In this document: positions 1-8,595 of the stretch, in pieces
Layout of the letters: every line of letters begins with the position of its first letter
Numbering within the stretch: the first letter of the stretch is position 1
Assembly (NCBI GenBank): GCA_002328745.1
Contig: DCVQ01000025.1
Location: 69,881 to 133,880, forward strand
From: Actinobacteria bacterium UBA2184
GTDB taxonomy: Bacteria > Actinomycetota > Coriobacteriia > Anaerosomatales > Anaerosomataceae
Reading direction: 5' to 3'
DNA length: 64,000 nucleotides
Translations under genes and position numbers: made by a program
Notes under the pieces: model-generated
The model's database searches: none
What the model saw: the letters and a program-made list of their open reading frames with translations, nothing else
Told to the model about the DNA's origin: nothing

Positions 1-124
1 GCGCATCGCCGAGGTCTACGCGACCGGCGGACTCGTAGCGGATGCCCTCCCCGACATCGCGGCGCTGCTCGCGCCCATCGCCGACGCGATGCGTGGGATC
101 GCGCAAGCGGAGGTGGCCCGATGA
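1..124 (+). CDS. C-terminal end of a MinD-like P-loop ATPase (partial)
   Basis: Only the last 40 codons lie in the window, in frame from base 2 to the TGA at 122-124. The tail ends in RGIAQAEVAR and looks like the helical C terminus of MinD/Mrp-type ATPases. The stop overlaps the next start as ATGA, so the two genes are translationally coupled. Back-to-back MinD-superfamily ATPases with ferredoxin inserts are a common arrangement in anaerobes, which is the main reason for the call. No catalytic motif is visible in this fragment, so the identification rests on context. Confidence 0.5.
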   Translation, partial: RIAEVYATGGLVADALPDIAALLAPIADAMRGIAQAEVAR

Positions 125-1020
125 AGGCGGTCGTCGTCGCCTCCGGCAAGGGCGGAACGGGCAAGACCACGCTCACGGCGGTCCTGGCGCACCTCGCCGC
201 GTCGAGGTTCGGCGTCGTGCTCGCCGATACCGACGTAGAGGCCTCTAACCTCCCCCTGGCGCTCTCGGTGTCCGATGCGTCGTGCGAGACGTTCTCCGGT
301 GGCGCGAAGGCGCGCATCGATGCAGGGGCCTGCACGGCGTGCGGGCTGTGCGCGGACGTGTGCCGGTTCGATGCCGTTCGGGAAGGCTCGTCTGCGTACG
401 CGATCGACCCTCTCTCGTGCGAAGGCTGCGGACGGTGCGCGACCGTGTGCCCCTCGGGAGCCATCGCCATGGTCCCTTCCGAGGTCGGGACCGCCTGCAC
501 CGGCCTGACGCCGCTTGGCCCGATCGCCTTCGGTCAGCTCGGGCCGGGTGAAGACCTCTCGGGCAGACTCGTCACCGAGGTGCGGGGCCGGGCGGACGCC
601 GCCGCCGGACAGCACGCGGCCGATCTCCTCCTCATCGACGGCCCTCCGGGCGTCGGCTGCCCGCTCATCGCCGCCGTCGCGAGCACGGACCTGCTGCTCG
701 CCGTCGCGGAGCCGACGATCTCGGGCGCCCACGATCTCGGCAGGCTCGCCGATCTCGCGAAACGCCTCGACGTCCCCGTGCGCGTCGTGCTCAACAAAGC
801 CGACCTGTCCGCGAATGGCGCCGCGCGCGTCCGGGAGCTGTGCGAGACGCGCGGCATCCCCGTGGTCGCCGAGGTGCCGTTCGACCCGCGGATCGCATCG
901 CTGCTGGAAGCGTCGGCGGCCGACGGCGGGCGCATCGTCCCCGATGCGGCGTCCGCGCTCGGGCCGCTGGCCCTCGCATGGGAGAACATGCTGGACGAGC
1001 TGATGACCGACCCGCGGTGA
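121..1020 (+). CDS. MinD-superfamily P-loop ATPase with inserted 2[4Fe-4S] ferredoxin domain
   Basis: A 299-residue protein that starts with a deviant Walker A motif (KGGTGKTT, about residues 10-17). After about 60 residues it carries two ferredoxin motifs, CTACGLCADVC and CEGCGRCATVC, and then the rest of the MinD fold, including LLIDGPPGVGCP. Relatives are cytosolic ATPases related to Mrp/NBP35 and are thought to act in Fe-S or metal-cofactor handling or electron-transfer regulation; the exact partner is not known. The start is the ATG that overlaps the upstream stop. The upstream gene is probably a paralogue, so the pair may form a heterodimer. A rho-independent-type hairpin follows about 15 bp downstream, making this the end of the transcript. 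Confidence 0.9.
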   Translation: MKAVVVASGKGGTGKTTLTAVLAHLAASRFGVVLADTDVEASNLPLALSVSDASCETFSGGAKARIDAGACTACGLCADVCRFDAVREGSSAYAIDPLSCEGCGRCATVCPSGAIAMVPSEVGTACTGLTPLGPIAFGQLGPGEDLSGRLVTEVRGRADAAAGQHAADLLLIDGPPGVGCPLIAAVASTDLLLAVAEPTISGAHDLGRLADLAKRLDVPVRVVLNKADLSANGAARVRELCETRGIPVVAEVPFDPRIASLLEASAADGGRIVPDAASALGPLALAWENMLDELMTDPR

Positions 1021-1033
1021 CCCGGGAATCGAA

Positions 1034-1057
1034 GAAGCCGCCCTGCGGGGCGGCTTC
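1034..1057. terminator. Hairpin terminator, probably shared by converging transcripts
   Basis: A perfect 10-bp stem (GAAGCCGCCC / GGGCGGCTTC) with a 4-base loop lies between the MinD-like gene and the convergent tRNA-Asp. It is followed on the plus side by a weak T-containing stretch and on the minus side by TTCGATT. It can therefore serve either direction. Confidence 0.75.
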
Positions 1058-1067
1058 GCGGTTTCTA

Positions 1068-1145
1068 TGGCGGGAGTGACGGGGCTCGAACCCGCGACCT
1101 CCGGCTTGACAGGCCGGCGCTCTAACCAAACTGAGCTACACCCCC
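1068..1145 (-). tRNA. tRNA-Asp (anticodon GTC), CCA encoded
   Basis: On the minus strand the acceptor strand GGGGGTG pairs with CACTCCC (one G-T pair). The anticodon arm is CCGGC-CTGTCAA-GCCGG, giving anticodon GTC, and the T loop is TTCGAGC. The 3' CCA is encoded. All four arms fold with standard sizes. Confidence 0.95.
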
Positions 1146-1249
1146 GCTTAGGGGCGCCCGCCTCGAGGCGGACAGCGTACGGATTGTATATGCCGAGGCG
1201 GGTGTTGTCTACCGCGAGCCGGCGAGCTGGTGCACGACGTTCGCAACGA

Positions 1250-1942
1250 CTACACGGGCAGGGCCTGACCCTCCACCACGCCGTCGCGCATGCGGATCGT
1301 CCGGTCGCATGCGGCAGCGACCTCCGGATTGTGGGTGACGATCACGAACGTGGTGCCGCGCTCGGCGTTGATCGCGCGCATCACGTCGACGATCTCGGCC
1401 GATGTGGCCGTATCGAGATCGCCCGTGGGCTCGTCGCCCATGACGATCGCCGGCGCGTTGACGAGCGCCCGCGCGATGGCGACACGCTGCTGCTGACCGC
1501 CCGAAAGCTCGGTCGGGACGTGGCGGACGCGGTCGGCCAGGCCGACGATCTCGAGGAGCGCGGCCGCCTTGCGGGCCGCCTCACCGCGCGATGAGCCCGC
1601 GTACTCGGCGGCAAGCGCGACGTTCTCGAGGGCGCTCATCGTCGGGATCAGGTTGAAGCCCTGGAAGATGAAGCCTATCCCGTGCGCGCGCAGCCGCGTG
1701 AGCGCCCGGCCCCGGAGCTCGTCCACGCGCTCGCCTTTCAGCCACACCTCACCGGAGTCCGGGACGTCCAGGCACCCCGCGATATGCATGAGCGTGGACT
1801 TGCCCGATCCCGACGGACCCATGATCGCGGCCATCTCCCCCTCCTCGATCTCGAGGCTGGCGCCGCGAAGCGCGTCGACGAAGTTCGCCTTGCCGAGGCG
1901 ATAGCGCTTGGTCAGTCCTTCAACCCGTACGATCGATGCCAT
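1250..1942 (-). CDS. MacB/LolD-type ABC transporter ATP-binding protein
   Basis: A 230-residue ATPase with Walker A GPSGSGKS, signature LSGGQQQR and Walker B VMGDEPTGDLD. This set is typical of the LolD/MacB subfamily, which powers FtsX-like permeases. I start it at the ATG at 1942 because a good ribosome-binding site (GAAAGGAA) precedes it and the protein then begins ASIVRVEGLTKRY, as in the family. It lies 62 bp downstream of the permease gene on the same strand, so the two form an exporter unit, opposite a divergent TetR gene. Likely role: ATP-driven export or lipoprotein/drug handling at the cytoplasmic membrane. Confidence 0.93.
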   Translation of the reverse strand: MASIVRVEGLTKRYRLGKANFVDALRGASLEIEEGEMAAIMGPSGSGKSTLMHIAGCLDVPDSGEVWLKGERVDELRGRALTRLRAHGIGFIFQGFNLIPTMSALENVALAAEYAGSSRGEAARKAAALLEIVGLADRVRHVPTELSGGQQQRVAIARALVNAPAIVMGDEPTGDLDTATSAEIVDVMRAINAERGTTFVIVTHNPEVAAACDRTIRMRDGVVEGQALPV

Positions 1943-2004
1943 GATGCGTTCCTTTCGAAGCGATCCGGGAGGGCCCGGCGGTTGGTCGTTGTCGGTGCTC
2001 GTGA

Positions 2005-3168
2005 CTACTCGTAGCGCAGCGCCGTCACGGGATCGAGCCGCGCCGCGTGCCACGCCGGGTACAGGCCCGACAGCACGCCCAGCACGAGGGCGAACACGAC
2101 CGAGCCGAGCGCGAGTCGCGGCGTCACCAGGAACAGCTCGCTTGCCGAGGCCGCCCCCGCCTGGTTGCCAGCGGCCGCGATGAGCGCGCCCAGGCCCAGG
2201 CCGAGCAGACCCCCGATGACCCCCATGACCGCCGACTCCGCGACGAACTGGCGCATGATTGCGCCGTCAGACGCGCCGATGGCCTTGCGCACCCCGATCT
2301 CGCGGGTCCGCTCGGCGACCGCCATGGTCATCGTGTTGATCACCGACAGGCCGCCCACGAGAAGCGAGACGATCGCGATGGCGTAGATGATCTGGGTGAA
2401 GATCTTGAGCGGCTCCTTGACCGAAGTCTCGAAGCCCGCGGGCCCCATGGCCGAGATATCGTCGATCTCGTGCTCGATGATCGTGGCCATCTCGTCGGCA
2501 TCGGCCCCCGGTTCCAGGTAGACGGCCACCGACGTGATGAGCTTGTCGGGGAAGACGCTGTCACGGATGGCCGCAGGAAGATCGGCGACGAGCAGATACT
2601 GCGCGTCGGCCAGCGGCACCTGCACGGCCTTGTCGGGTGCCGTGAGCGTCTTGCCCAGGATGCCGATGACCTCGAACTCCTTGCCACGGACCTCGATCGT
2701 GCCACCGACCTCGGCGTCCAGCTTGTCCACCAGGTCGGAGCCCACAACGCACACCCCGCGGTCATCGGCCTCCAGCTTCCGGCCCTTCACGACCTCGCTC
2801 TCGAACGTCTCGTAGCCCGCTTCGCGGAAATCGCTCGCGTTGATGTTGGGCGGGATACCCATGTTGACGCTCGACGGGTCGGTATCGAGCATCATCATGA
2901 TCGAACCCGCGGCACGCGCGACGCCGTCGATGTCCTCGATCTCGTCGATGAGGTCGGTGGATAGCGGCTCTGTCGAGAACCCGGCCATCCCACTCTTGCC
3001 GGTCACGATGACCTTATCGGCGTAGTACTCCGTGCCGCCCTCGACAAGAAGATTGAGCTTCTCGGCGATCGATCCCATCACGACGAGCGCGAGGACTCCT
3101 ATCGTGATGCCGAAGATCGTCAGGAACGCGCGGAGCTTCCTCCGGAATATCGTGCGCAGCACTCTCAT
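2005..3168 (-). CDS. MacB/FtsX-family ABC transporter permease
   Basis: A 387-residue membrane protein. It has one N-terminal transmembrane helix (about residues 11-33), a roughly 220-residue extracytoplasmic MacB periplasmic-core domain, and three helices at the C terminus, with the conserved FtsX segment INTMTMAVAERTREIGVRKA. It pairs with the ATPase just downstream. The exported substrate cannot be told from sequence; family members export antibiotics, peptides, or act as mechanotransmitters. The divergent TetR gene and the palindromes between them suggest drug- or metabolite-responsive control. Confidence 0.92.
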   Translation of the reverse strand: MRVLRTIFRRKLRAFLTIFGITIGVLALVVMGSIAEKLNLLVEGGTEYYADKVIVTGKSGMAGFSTEPLSTDLIDEIEDIDGVARAAGSIMMMLDTDPSSVNMGIPPNINASDFREAGYETFESEVVKGRKLEADDRGVCVVGSDLVDKLDAEVGGTIEVRGKEFEVIGILGKTLTAPDKAVQVPLADAQYLLVADLPAAIRDSVFPDKLITSVAVYLEPGADADEMATIIEHEIDDISAMGPAGFETSVKEPLKIFTQIIYAIAIVSLLVGGLSVINTMTMAVAERTREIGVRKAIGASDGAIMRQFVAESAVMGVIGGLLGLGLGALIAAAGNQAGAASASELFLVTPRLALGSVVFALVLGVLSGLYPAWHAARLDPVTALRYE

Positions 3169-3195
3169 ATCGAGCCCCCCTGGGTGTCTTCCCGT

Positions 3196-3304
3196 ACTTA
3201 ACGCTGTTTAGTGACCTGCGTTAAGTTATCGCTCGCGATATGCAATGTCAAGCGTTCTAAATGCATTAACCCCGCTTGACATAGAGAGATAACATTGTTA
3301 ACTT
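3196..3304. promoter_or_regulatory. TetR operator candidates and divergent promoter region
   Basis: Two palindromes lie between the divergent exporter and TetR genes. ACTTAACGC (3196-3204) and GCGTTAAGT (3218-3226) form a perfect 9-bp inverted repeat with a 13-base spacer. TAACATTGTTA at 3290-3300 is a perfect 5+1+5 palindrome. A TTGACA box is at 3276-3281, just before the second palindrome, so a bound repressor would cover the TetR gene's own promoter. The first palindrome sits where the exporter promoter is expected. Site sizes fit TetR dimers; binding is inferred. Confidence 0.55.
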
Positions 3305-3329
3305 GTTCTTACTCGTGAGGAGGTGAACC

Positions 3330-3962
3330 GTGTCCGCCCGCCCAGCCAACCCGCACCTGGCAAACGATATCCTCGCCACGACCGCATCGCTGATCGAGGA
3401 GGTCGGTCCCGAGGGCGTGACGATGCGCGCGGTCGCCGAGCGTATCGGTTACAGCGCCACGACCATCTACCTGTACTTCGAGAACAAAGAGAGACTCCTG
3501 AACGAGGCCGTGAACCGGGCCTTCGACTGGTTCGCCGACCGCCTCGAACGCGCGCAAGACGAGGCGCTCCCTGCGGCCCGGATCCGCCAGGCGGCACGTG
3601 CGTACCTCGACTGGGGCCTCGACAACCCCGGCATGTATCGCCTCATGTTCGAGTGGGGCTACCTCGGCGACATCTCCCCTGAGTCGGTCTTCGCGAGGCG
3701 CGCCAGCTGGCGTCGCAGCCGCAGCCTCATCGAGTTCGGCGTATCGCAAGGGACGTTCCGGCGGGACCTCGACAGCGCGGTCGCCGCCGATCTCATGTGG
3801 GCGACCTGCCACGGCCTCACGTCGCTCGCCATCTCCGGGAGGATGTTCGGCAACCCGGGAACCGTGGATGCCACCGTGGTGCGGGAGCGTTCAGCGGCGC
3901 TTGCCGACGCGTTGGTGGACACGTGGCTCTCCGACTGGACAGGGCCTCCCCGGGACCTCTAG
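3330..3962 (+). CDS. TetR/AcrR-family transcriptional regulator
   Basis: A 210-residue protein with an N-terminal TetR helix-turn-helix (about residues 12-58, including GVTMRAVAERIGYSATTIYLYFENKE) and an alpha-helical ligand-binding domain of the WHG/TetR_C type. It starts with GTG at 3330 after GAGGAGGTGAACC. Divergent placement beside the MacB-type exporter makes it that exporter's likely repressor, probably also autoregulated. Its last four bases overlap the end of the convergent DUF72 gene. Confidence 0.93.
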   Translation: MSARPANPHLANDILATTASLIEEVGPEGVTMRAVAERIGYSATTIYLYFENKERLLNEAVNRAFDWFADRLERAQDEALPAARIRQAARAYLDWGLDNPGMYRLMFEWGYLGDISPESVFARRASWRRSRSLIEFGVSQGTFRRDLDSAVAADLMWATCHGLTSLAISGRMFGNPGTVDATVVRERSAALADALVDTWLSDWTGPPRDL

Positions 3963-4912
3963 AGCCCGAGGCCCAACTGCTCGTCACCGGTCGGCGGCAC
4001 CACCGGCGACACCATCTCAGGACCCAGGATCTCGGCGAGCTCGCGCGCGTTTCTCGGCGCGTAGTCGTACTTGCAGTTGTTGAACATCACGTAGGTCACG
4101 TCGGTGCCCTCGGCGAGCTGACGCACCTTCGGCGCCCACTCCTCAAGCTCATCTGCGGTGTAGCGGTAGTCGAAGCGGTCGGCCGCCGACACGTTGCGGG
4201 CGAAATACGTGTCGCGATTGCGTCCATGCAGGCGCACGTAGCCCACGCTGGTCGTCGCCGCGACGAGCGGCGGCATCGTGGTGCGCGTAGGGAACTGCGG
4301 CGCATCCACCGCCACGTAGGTCATGTCGCGGTCGCCGAGGAACTTCAGCGTGTCGCGGACGCGGGAGTCGTCCACCCACGACGGGTGCCGGAACTCCACG
4401 AGCATGCGCCGCTTGCCGAGCCGCCCACGGGCGTAGTCGAGATACGCAAAGTTCTCCTCAAGCATCGCCTCGTCGAGCGCGGTGAAGAACGGCGGGAACT
4501 GCATCAGGATGCCGCCGAGCTTCCCGGCCTCTTCGAGCGGCTCGATCGCCTCGAGGAACAGGTCGAAGGCGAGGTCCACCATCTCCTGCGACGGCCGCTT
4601 CACGCGCCCTCGCTCTACTTCGTGGGGGTATTCGCGCAGCTCGGGATGGAGCGCGCGCTCGTCGACGGCGTGCTGGGTCATCATCCCGAAGGCCTTCACG
4701 TGGAAGACGAAGCCCGGCGGTGTTCGCTTCGCCCAGTTCTCGACGACCCGGCGATCGGGGATGGCGTAGAAGGGAGCGTCGGCCTCGACGGTGTCGAAGC
4801 GCGACGCGTAGTACCGCAACCGCGCTGCGGGCGTGGTGACGTCCGGCGGGTACCAGGCCTCGATCATGGTCCGGTCCGCCCACGAGCAGGTGCCGACGTG
4901 CACCCGTCCCAC
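3959..4912 (-). CDS. DUF72 (YecE-like) TIM-barrel protein
   Basis: About 317 residues. After the start the family opening VHVGTCSW is visible, followed by FHVKAF, LMQFPPFF, VEFRHPSW, VRLHGRN and YVMFNNC, all DUF72 landmarks. The reading frame is open further upstream, but that part overlaps the cytochrome gene. I choose GTG at 4912, which has GAGAGG 9 bases upstream and lies 17 bp after the previous stop. The function of the family is unknown; a TIM-barrel enzyme acting on sugars or nucleic acids has been suggested. It is in line with, and probably co-transcribed with, the small cytochrome gene. Confidence 0.9.
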   Translation of the reverse strand: MGRVHVGTCSWADRTMIEAWYPPDVTTPAARLRYYASRFDTVEADAPFYAIPDRRVVENWAKRTPPGFVFHVKAFGMMTQHAVDERALHPELREYPHEVERGRVKRPSQEMVDLAFDLFLEAIEPLEEAGKLGGILMQFPPFFTALDEAMLEENFAYLDYARGRLGKRRMLVEFRHPSWVDDSRVRDTLKFLGDRDMTYVAVDAPQFPTRTTMPPLVAATTSVGYVRLHGRNRDTYFARNVSAADRFDYRYTADELEEWAPKVRQLAEGTDVTYVMFNNCKYDYAPRNARELAEILGPEMVSPVVPPTGDEQLGLGL

Positions 4913-4929
4913 GTGCGCCGCCTCTCGGT

Positions 4930-5232
4930 CTACTGAAGGGACAGGTACTCGGCTATGGCCGCGGCCTCTTCGTCGGTCACCTGGGCACCTCTGGCGATCA
5001 TCGTGTCTATGATGGCGGCCCAACCGACGGCGTCCTGCTCCTCGGCGTACACGACGTCGAGGCTGTGGCAGACCGTGCACTTCTCCTGGAGCAAAGCCGC
5101 GCCATCGAGACCGGTCGCCTCGCCGGGTGTCACCGGCGCTTCAGGTGCGGGAGTATCGTCCTTCTTGCCACATGCCGTGGCGGTCGCCACGAGCATCAGG
5201 ACGAGCAAGACGAGGGCGAAACGCTTAGCCAT
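4930..5232 (-). CDS. Small monohaem c-type cytochrome lipoprotein
   Basis: A 100-residue protein beginning MAKRFALVLLVLML and ending its signal at a lipobox-like VATATAC, so it should be lipid-anchored outside the cytoplasmic membrane. After a Pro-rich linker comes a single haem motif CTVCH followed by helices and AIAEYLSLQ, as in small class I cytochromes. The axial Met usual in the family is not obvious; an M lies in IDTMIARG. The start at 5232 has a strong GGAGGACC site. It could deliver electrons between membrane enzymes; its partner is not identifiable here. Confidence 0.85.
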   Translation of the reverse strand: MAKRFALVLLVLMLVATATACGKKDDTPAPEAPVTPGEATGLDGAALLQEKCTVCHSLDVVYAEEQDAVGWAAIIDTMIARGAQVTDEEAAAIAEYLSLQ

Positions 5233-5280
5233 TCCTGGTCCTCCATTCTCGGAGCCGGCACGCATGCGCGACGACACCCG

Positions 5281-6165
5281 TTAGATACCCGACCCCGTAC
5301 CGAGCGACACGCGCACGTCGCGCATGTGCGTGAAGTCCCGGCAGTAGTCCGCGTACGTCAGCGGCTCAGGCGGCGCGTGATACGGCCACTGGAACCGCTC
5401 GATCTCAAGGTCGGGGAAGTTCTCTTTCGCGAAGCGCTCGCTCCGCGCGTAGTCCAGCAGCGGGTCGTTCACCGACATGCCGAACCAGCAGGGCACATCG
5501 TAGGGACCCGCAAGATCCTCCTCGGTGACCGTGAGGATCTCGTGGACCTGGGTCACCAGCACCTCGAGCGATGACTCCGAGAAGGCCGACAGCCGACCCC
5601 TGAGGTCGCTCGTCGTCTCGAAGCCGCCGATGTCACGCATGAACCACACCACGGCCCGGACCGCCAGCTCGTTGCCGAGCACCCACGCAAGCCACCGCCG
5701 CGGAAGGCGCCGCTTGAGCGTGGCGATCACGGTCGCGATCATCGCGCGATCCACCGGGGGACGAAGCAGTCCGCGATTGCTGACGCACGGCGAGAGGAGC
5801 GCGACCTGTTCGACGCGGTCCCCGAGCAGCTGCAGCGTGCGTATGGTGAGGATGCCCCCGAACGAGAAGCCGAGCAGGGTGAACCTGTCGTGCCCGAGGT
5901 GGTCTGCCAGTTCGCCGACCACTTTGGCCAGCTTGTGGCTGGAGAAGCCCCCTTCCAGGGGCGTGGAGCCTCCGTGACCGGGCAGCTCGAAGAAGTACGT
6001 CCGGTAGCGCCCGGCAAGGAACTGGACCATGGGCGTCCAGTCCTCGATCAGCGACACCGTTGCGGGAACGATGATGAGCGGGGGACCGTCACCGCACGCG
6101 GCGTAGCGCAAGCGCGTGTCGGGGAGGTTCGCCTCATGCACCGTGATGGGCAGAGGTTCGTGCAC
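5281..6165 (-). CDS. Alpha/beta-hydrolase fold protein
   Basis: A 294-residue hydrolase. It has the oxyanion region PPLIIVPATVS, ELPGHGGS, and the nucleophile elbow GFSFGG with Ser in the centre. An acid and a late His (WPYHAPP) are plausible triad members. The start is GTG at 6165, eight bases after AAAGGAG; the reading frame begins VHEPLPITVHEANLP. The substrate is unknown. The cap region (about residues 140-200) carries a hydrophobic stretch, AVVWFMRD. It lies 48 bp upstream of the small cytochrome gene on the same strand. Confidence 0.88.
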   Translation of the reverse strand: MHEPLPITVHEANLPDTRLRYAACGDGPPLIIVPATVSLIEDWTPMVQFLAGRYRTYFFELPGHGGSTPLEGGFSSHKLAKVVGELADHLGHDRFTLLGFSFGGILTIRTLQLLGDRVEQVALLSPCVSNRGLLRPPVDRAMIATVIATLKRRLPRRWLAWVLGNELAVRAVVWFMRDIGGFETTSDLRGRLSAFSESSLEVLVTQVHEILTVTEEDLAGPYDVPCWFGMSVNDPLLDYARSERFAKENFPDLEIERFQWPYHAPPEPLTYADYCRDFTHMRDVRVSLGTGSGI

Positions 6166-6243
6166 GTGCAGGACTCCTTTGAGGTCGTACTCTCAGTTGT
6201 GGGTATCATGGCGGCAAGGCGGCCGGGCGGCAAGGAGCAATGT

Positions 6244-6990
6244 ATGACGGATAACGGAGAACGCATACAGGCCGCCACCCTCGTAGAGGCCCACACGGCG
6301 CTTCAGGCGCTCCGTTCCCCGCTCGCCGCCGGTCTGGAACTCGAGGAATCACCCGCCGCGTTCGTCGGCTCGCTCTTCCTCATCCGCTGCGCGCGCACGT
6401 TCGCGGCCGTCGTGACGCTGTGCGAGCATGGCTGGGCCCCCGAGGCTCAGACGCTGCTTCGCGCGATGGTCGAGGACATGGTCACCATCGGCTACATATC
6501 GACAGAACCCGAGAAGCTCGCACACCGCTGGCTGAGCTTCGAGAACCGGCGACTCCCCGATCACGCCGATCTGTTCGCGGCGTTCTCGGGCGAGGAGCCA
6601 CCGAACCGGGGCGAGCGCCCCAAGTACGACCGGTGGACCCACCTGAGCTTCAACGCGATGGCCGAGCGTGCCGACGGGGTGGTCCCCGGGCTGCTCGAGT
6701 ACCTCGGCTACGTGTATCCGATCCTGTCCGACCGTGCCCACGGCAACACCTCGGCGAGCGGCATCTACATCCGACAGGGTGAGGACGGCTCGCTCGAGCC
6801 CCTCTACCAGCCCTCGTCGCGCCAGGTACCCATCACGCTGTGCAACGCGGTGACGGCCGCGCTCACGACCGCCGACCGCGTACGCGCGCTCGGCGTCGTC
6901 CTCGATCTCGGCCCGCTCGAGAAGGCCGAGCAGCGCATCTACGAGGCGTGCGGCCTGCCGGCCGGTCCTCCGCCGGGCGCGGAGGAGTGA
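6244..6990 (+). CDS. DUF5677-like protein
   Basis: A 248-residue, mostly helical soluble protein. The segment LLRAMVEDMVTIGYIS followed by YVYPILSDRAHGN matches what I know of DUF5677/DUF5676-like families, in which a helical bundle ends in a Ser-x-x-x-His-type motif. The start is ATG at 6244 behind AAGGAGC; the upstream in-frame ATG at 6207 has no such site. The function is unknown. It is divergent from the alpha/beta hydrolase. Confidence 0.6.
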   Translation: MTDNGERIQAATLVEAHTALQALRSPLAAGLELEESPAAFVGSLFLIRCARTFAAVVTLCEHGWAPEAQTLLRAMVEDMVTIGYISTEPEKLAHRWLSFENRRLPDHADLFAAFSGEEPPNRGERPKYDRWTHLSFNAMAERADGVVPGLLEYLGYVYPILSDRAHGNTSASGIYIRQGEDGSLEPLYQPSSRQVPITLCNAVTAALTTADRVRALGVVLDLGPLEKAEQRIYEACGLPAGPPPGAEE

Positions 6991-7421
6991 CGGGGCTCCG
7001 CCTGTCGCGCTATACTGCTCGTGATGGGGCACACATCGCCATTGCACCCCGTCCGGCCCGCCGGTAGCGCGGAACTGCCACCGGCCATGCGCCCCTCTCA
7101 CCTCGTTCGTGCTTCATCCCCCCTTCTCGACGCACGCGCCGCCCCGCGTACGCGTCCCCGCGTTCGCGGCATCCTCACCATGAAGGGCACGGTGACCGCA
7201 TGCGCAGGCTGAGCACCACTCGTCCCCGCAAGCGCCGTCGGCGGTACGATCTCACCGCCATCATCCAGCGCCAGGTCCTGGCCGGCGCGACGGCGATCAG
7301 GGTCAGACCGGCCAAGCGCATCTTCAGGCCTGCCACGCCGTTCCACTCGTGACGGAGCCGGGCAGGATCCCACCGGCGACGTGACGCCGGTGCCCTCGCC
7401 ACGACGGGTAGGAACGGTCAC
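6991..7421. other. 431-bp gap between genes, with a doubtful basic ORF
   Basis: No confident gene. A 50-codon plus-strand frame at 7200-7352 begins MRRLSTTRPRKRRRRYD and is strongly basic, but it has no convincing ribosome-binding site and its composition is what GC-rich noncoding DNA yields. A 63-codon frame at 7021-7212 overlaps its start. I treat both as unproven. Confidence 0.3.
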
Positions 7422-8585
7422 ATGAGAATCGCGTACATCTCCGACACGTTCGTGCCCGAGACCAACGGCATCGTGACCGCCATCGTCCGCCACGCCCGGG
7501 GACTCCGCGAACGCGGCCATAAGGTCCTCGTGCTCTGCCCCCGCTACGAGCGCGAGACGCCGGCGGATGAACCCGACACCGTCGATCGGTTCGCCGCCAT
7601 CAGCCCGAGGAGCAATCCCGAGACGCGCATGTCCTTCGCGGGACCGGGAACGATCGCGAGGCGGTTGCGCGCCTTCGGCCCCGACATCGTCCACGTCCAC
7701 ACTCCCCTCACCCTCGGCGTCGCGGGAGTGATCGCAGCCCGCCGCCTTGGGGTGCCGCTCGTCCAGACCTACCATTCCTACGTGCCGGGCTTCATGCAGT
7801 ACGCAAACCCGCTGCGTCTGCTCGGTTACCGCCGCCCGGCGCGCGTCGACGGTGCTTCGGGCCTCGCGTGGATCCTCACGCGCGCGATCTACGGCCGCTC
7901 CGACCTCGTGCTGACGCCGTCCGATGCGCTGTCCGACCTCCTGCGCGCTCACGGCGTCACGGTCCCGATCGTCACGCAGACCAACGGCATCGACCTCGCC
8001 GAGTTCCCGCCCAAGACCGACTGGTCGCTCCGGCGGCGCGTCATCCACTGCGGTCGGCTCGGTTGGGAGAAGAACGCCGAGGTGATCCTCGCCGCGTTCG
8101 CGCGCTTCTCGGCGGACCACCCCGGCTGGGAGCTGCACGTGCTCGGCGAGGGACCGGCACTGCCGTTCCTTCACGCCCGGATGCAGGAGCTCGGCATCGC
8201 CGACCGGGTGCGGCTCGAGGGCTTCGTGAGCCGCGCGCATCTCGCGGAGAGCTACCGCGAGGCGGACATCTACGCCACGGCCAGCACGATCGAGACGCAG
8301 GGCCTCGTCGTGCTCGAAGCGATGGCATCGGGGACCCCGGTGGTGGGAGTGAACGCCCTGGCGGTGCCGGAGATGGTCAGCGACGGCCTTCACGGTATCA
8401 TGGTCCAACCGTCCGACGCCGCGGGCATGGCGGCCGGGCTGGCCAGCCTCGCTGACGACGACGCCCTCCGGGAGACGATGGGGCGTGCGGGCGTCGGCCG
8501 CGCGACGGAACACGATCTCGAGCGCGCGATCGGCCACCTCGAGCGGACGTACGAGCACCTGCTGGCCGAGCGCCGGCACGACTGA
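7422..8585 (+). CDS. GT4-family glycosyltransferase
   Basis: A 387-residue GT-B fold enzyme. The N-terminal acceptor domain begins MRIAYISDTFVPETNGI and contains VHVHTPLTLG. The C-terminal donor domain has HCGRLGWEKN, VLGEGP, and the EATASGTPVV-like segment LEAMASGTPVVGV, the nucleotide-sugar binding site of family 4. Relatives such as PimB/MgtA-type enzymes glycosylate lipids at the membrane in actinobacteria; the actual acceptor is unknown. Ribosome-binding site AGGAACG. The next gene starts 10 bp downstream and is probably cotranscribed. Confidence 0.93.
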   Translation: MRIAYISDTFVPETNGIVTAIVRHARGLRERGHKVLVLCPRYERETPADEPDTVDRFAAISPRSNPETRMSFAGPGTIARRLRAFGPDIVHVHTPLTLGVAGVIAARRLGVPLVQTYHSYVPGFMQYANPLRLLGYRRPARVDGASGLAWILTRAIYGRSDLVLTPSDALSDLLRAHGVTVPIVTQTNGIDLAEFPPKTDWSLRRRVIHCGRLGWEKNAEVILAAFARFSADHPGWELHVLGEGPALPFLHARMQELGIADRVRLEGFVSRAHLAESYREADIYATASTIETQGLVVLEAMASGTPVVGVNALAVPEMVSDGLHGIMVQPSDAAGMAAGLASLADDDALRETMGRAGVGRATEHDLERAIGHLERTYEHLLAERRHD

Positions 8586-8595
8586 GAGGACGCAC

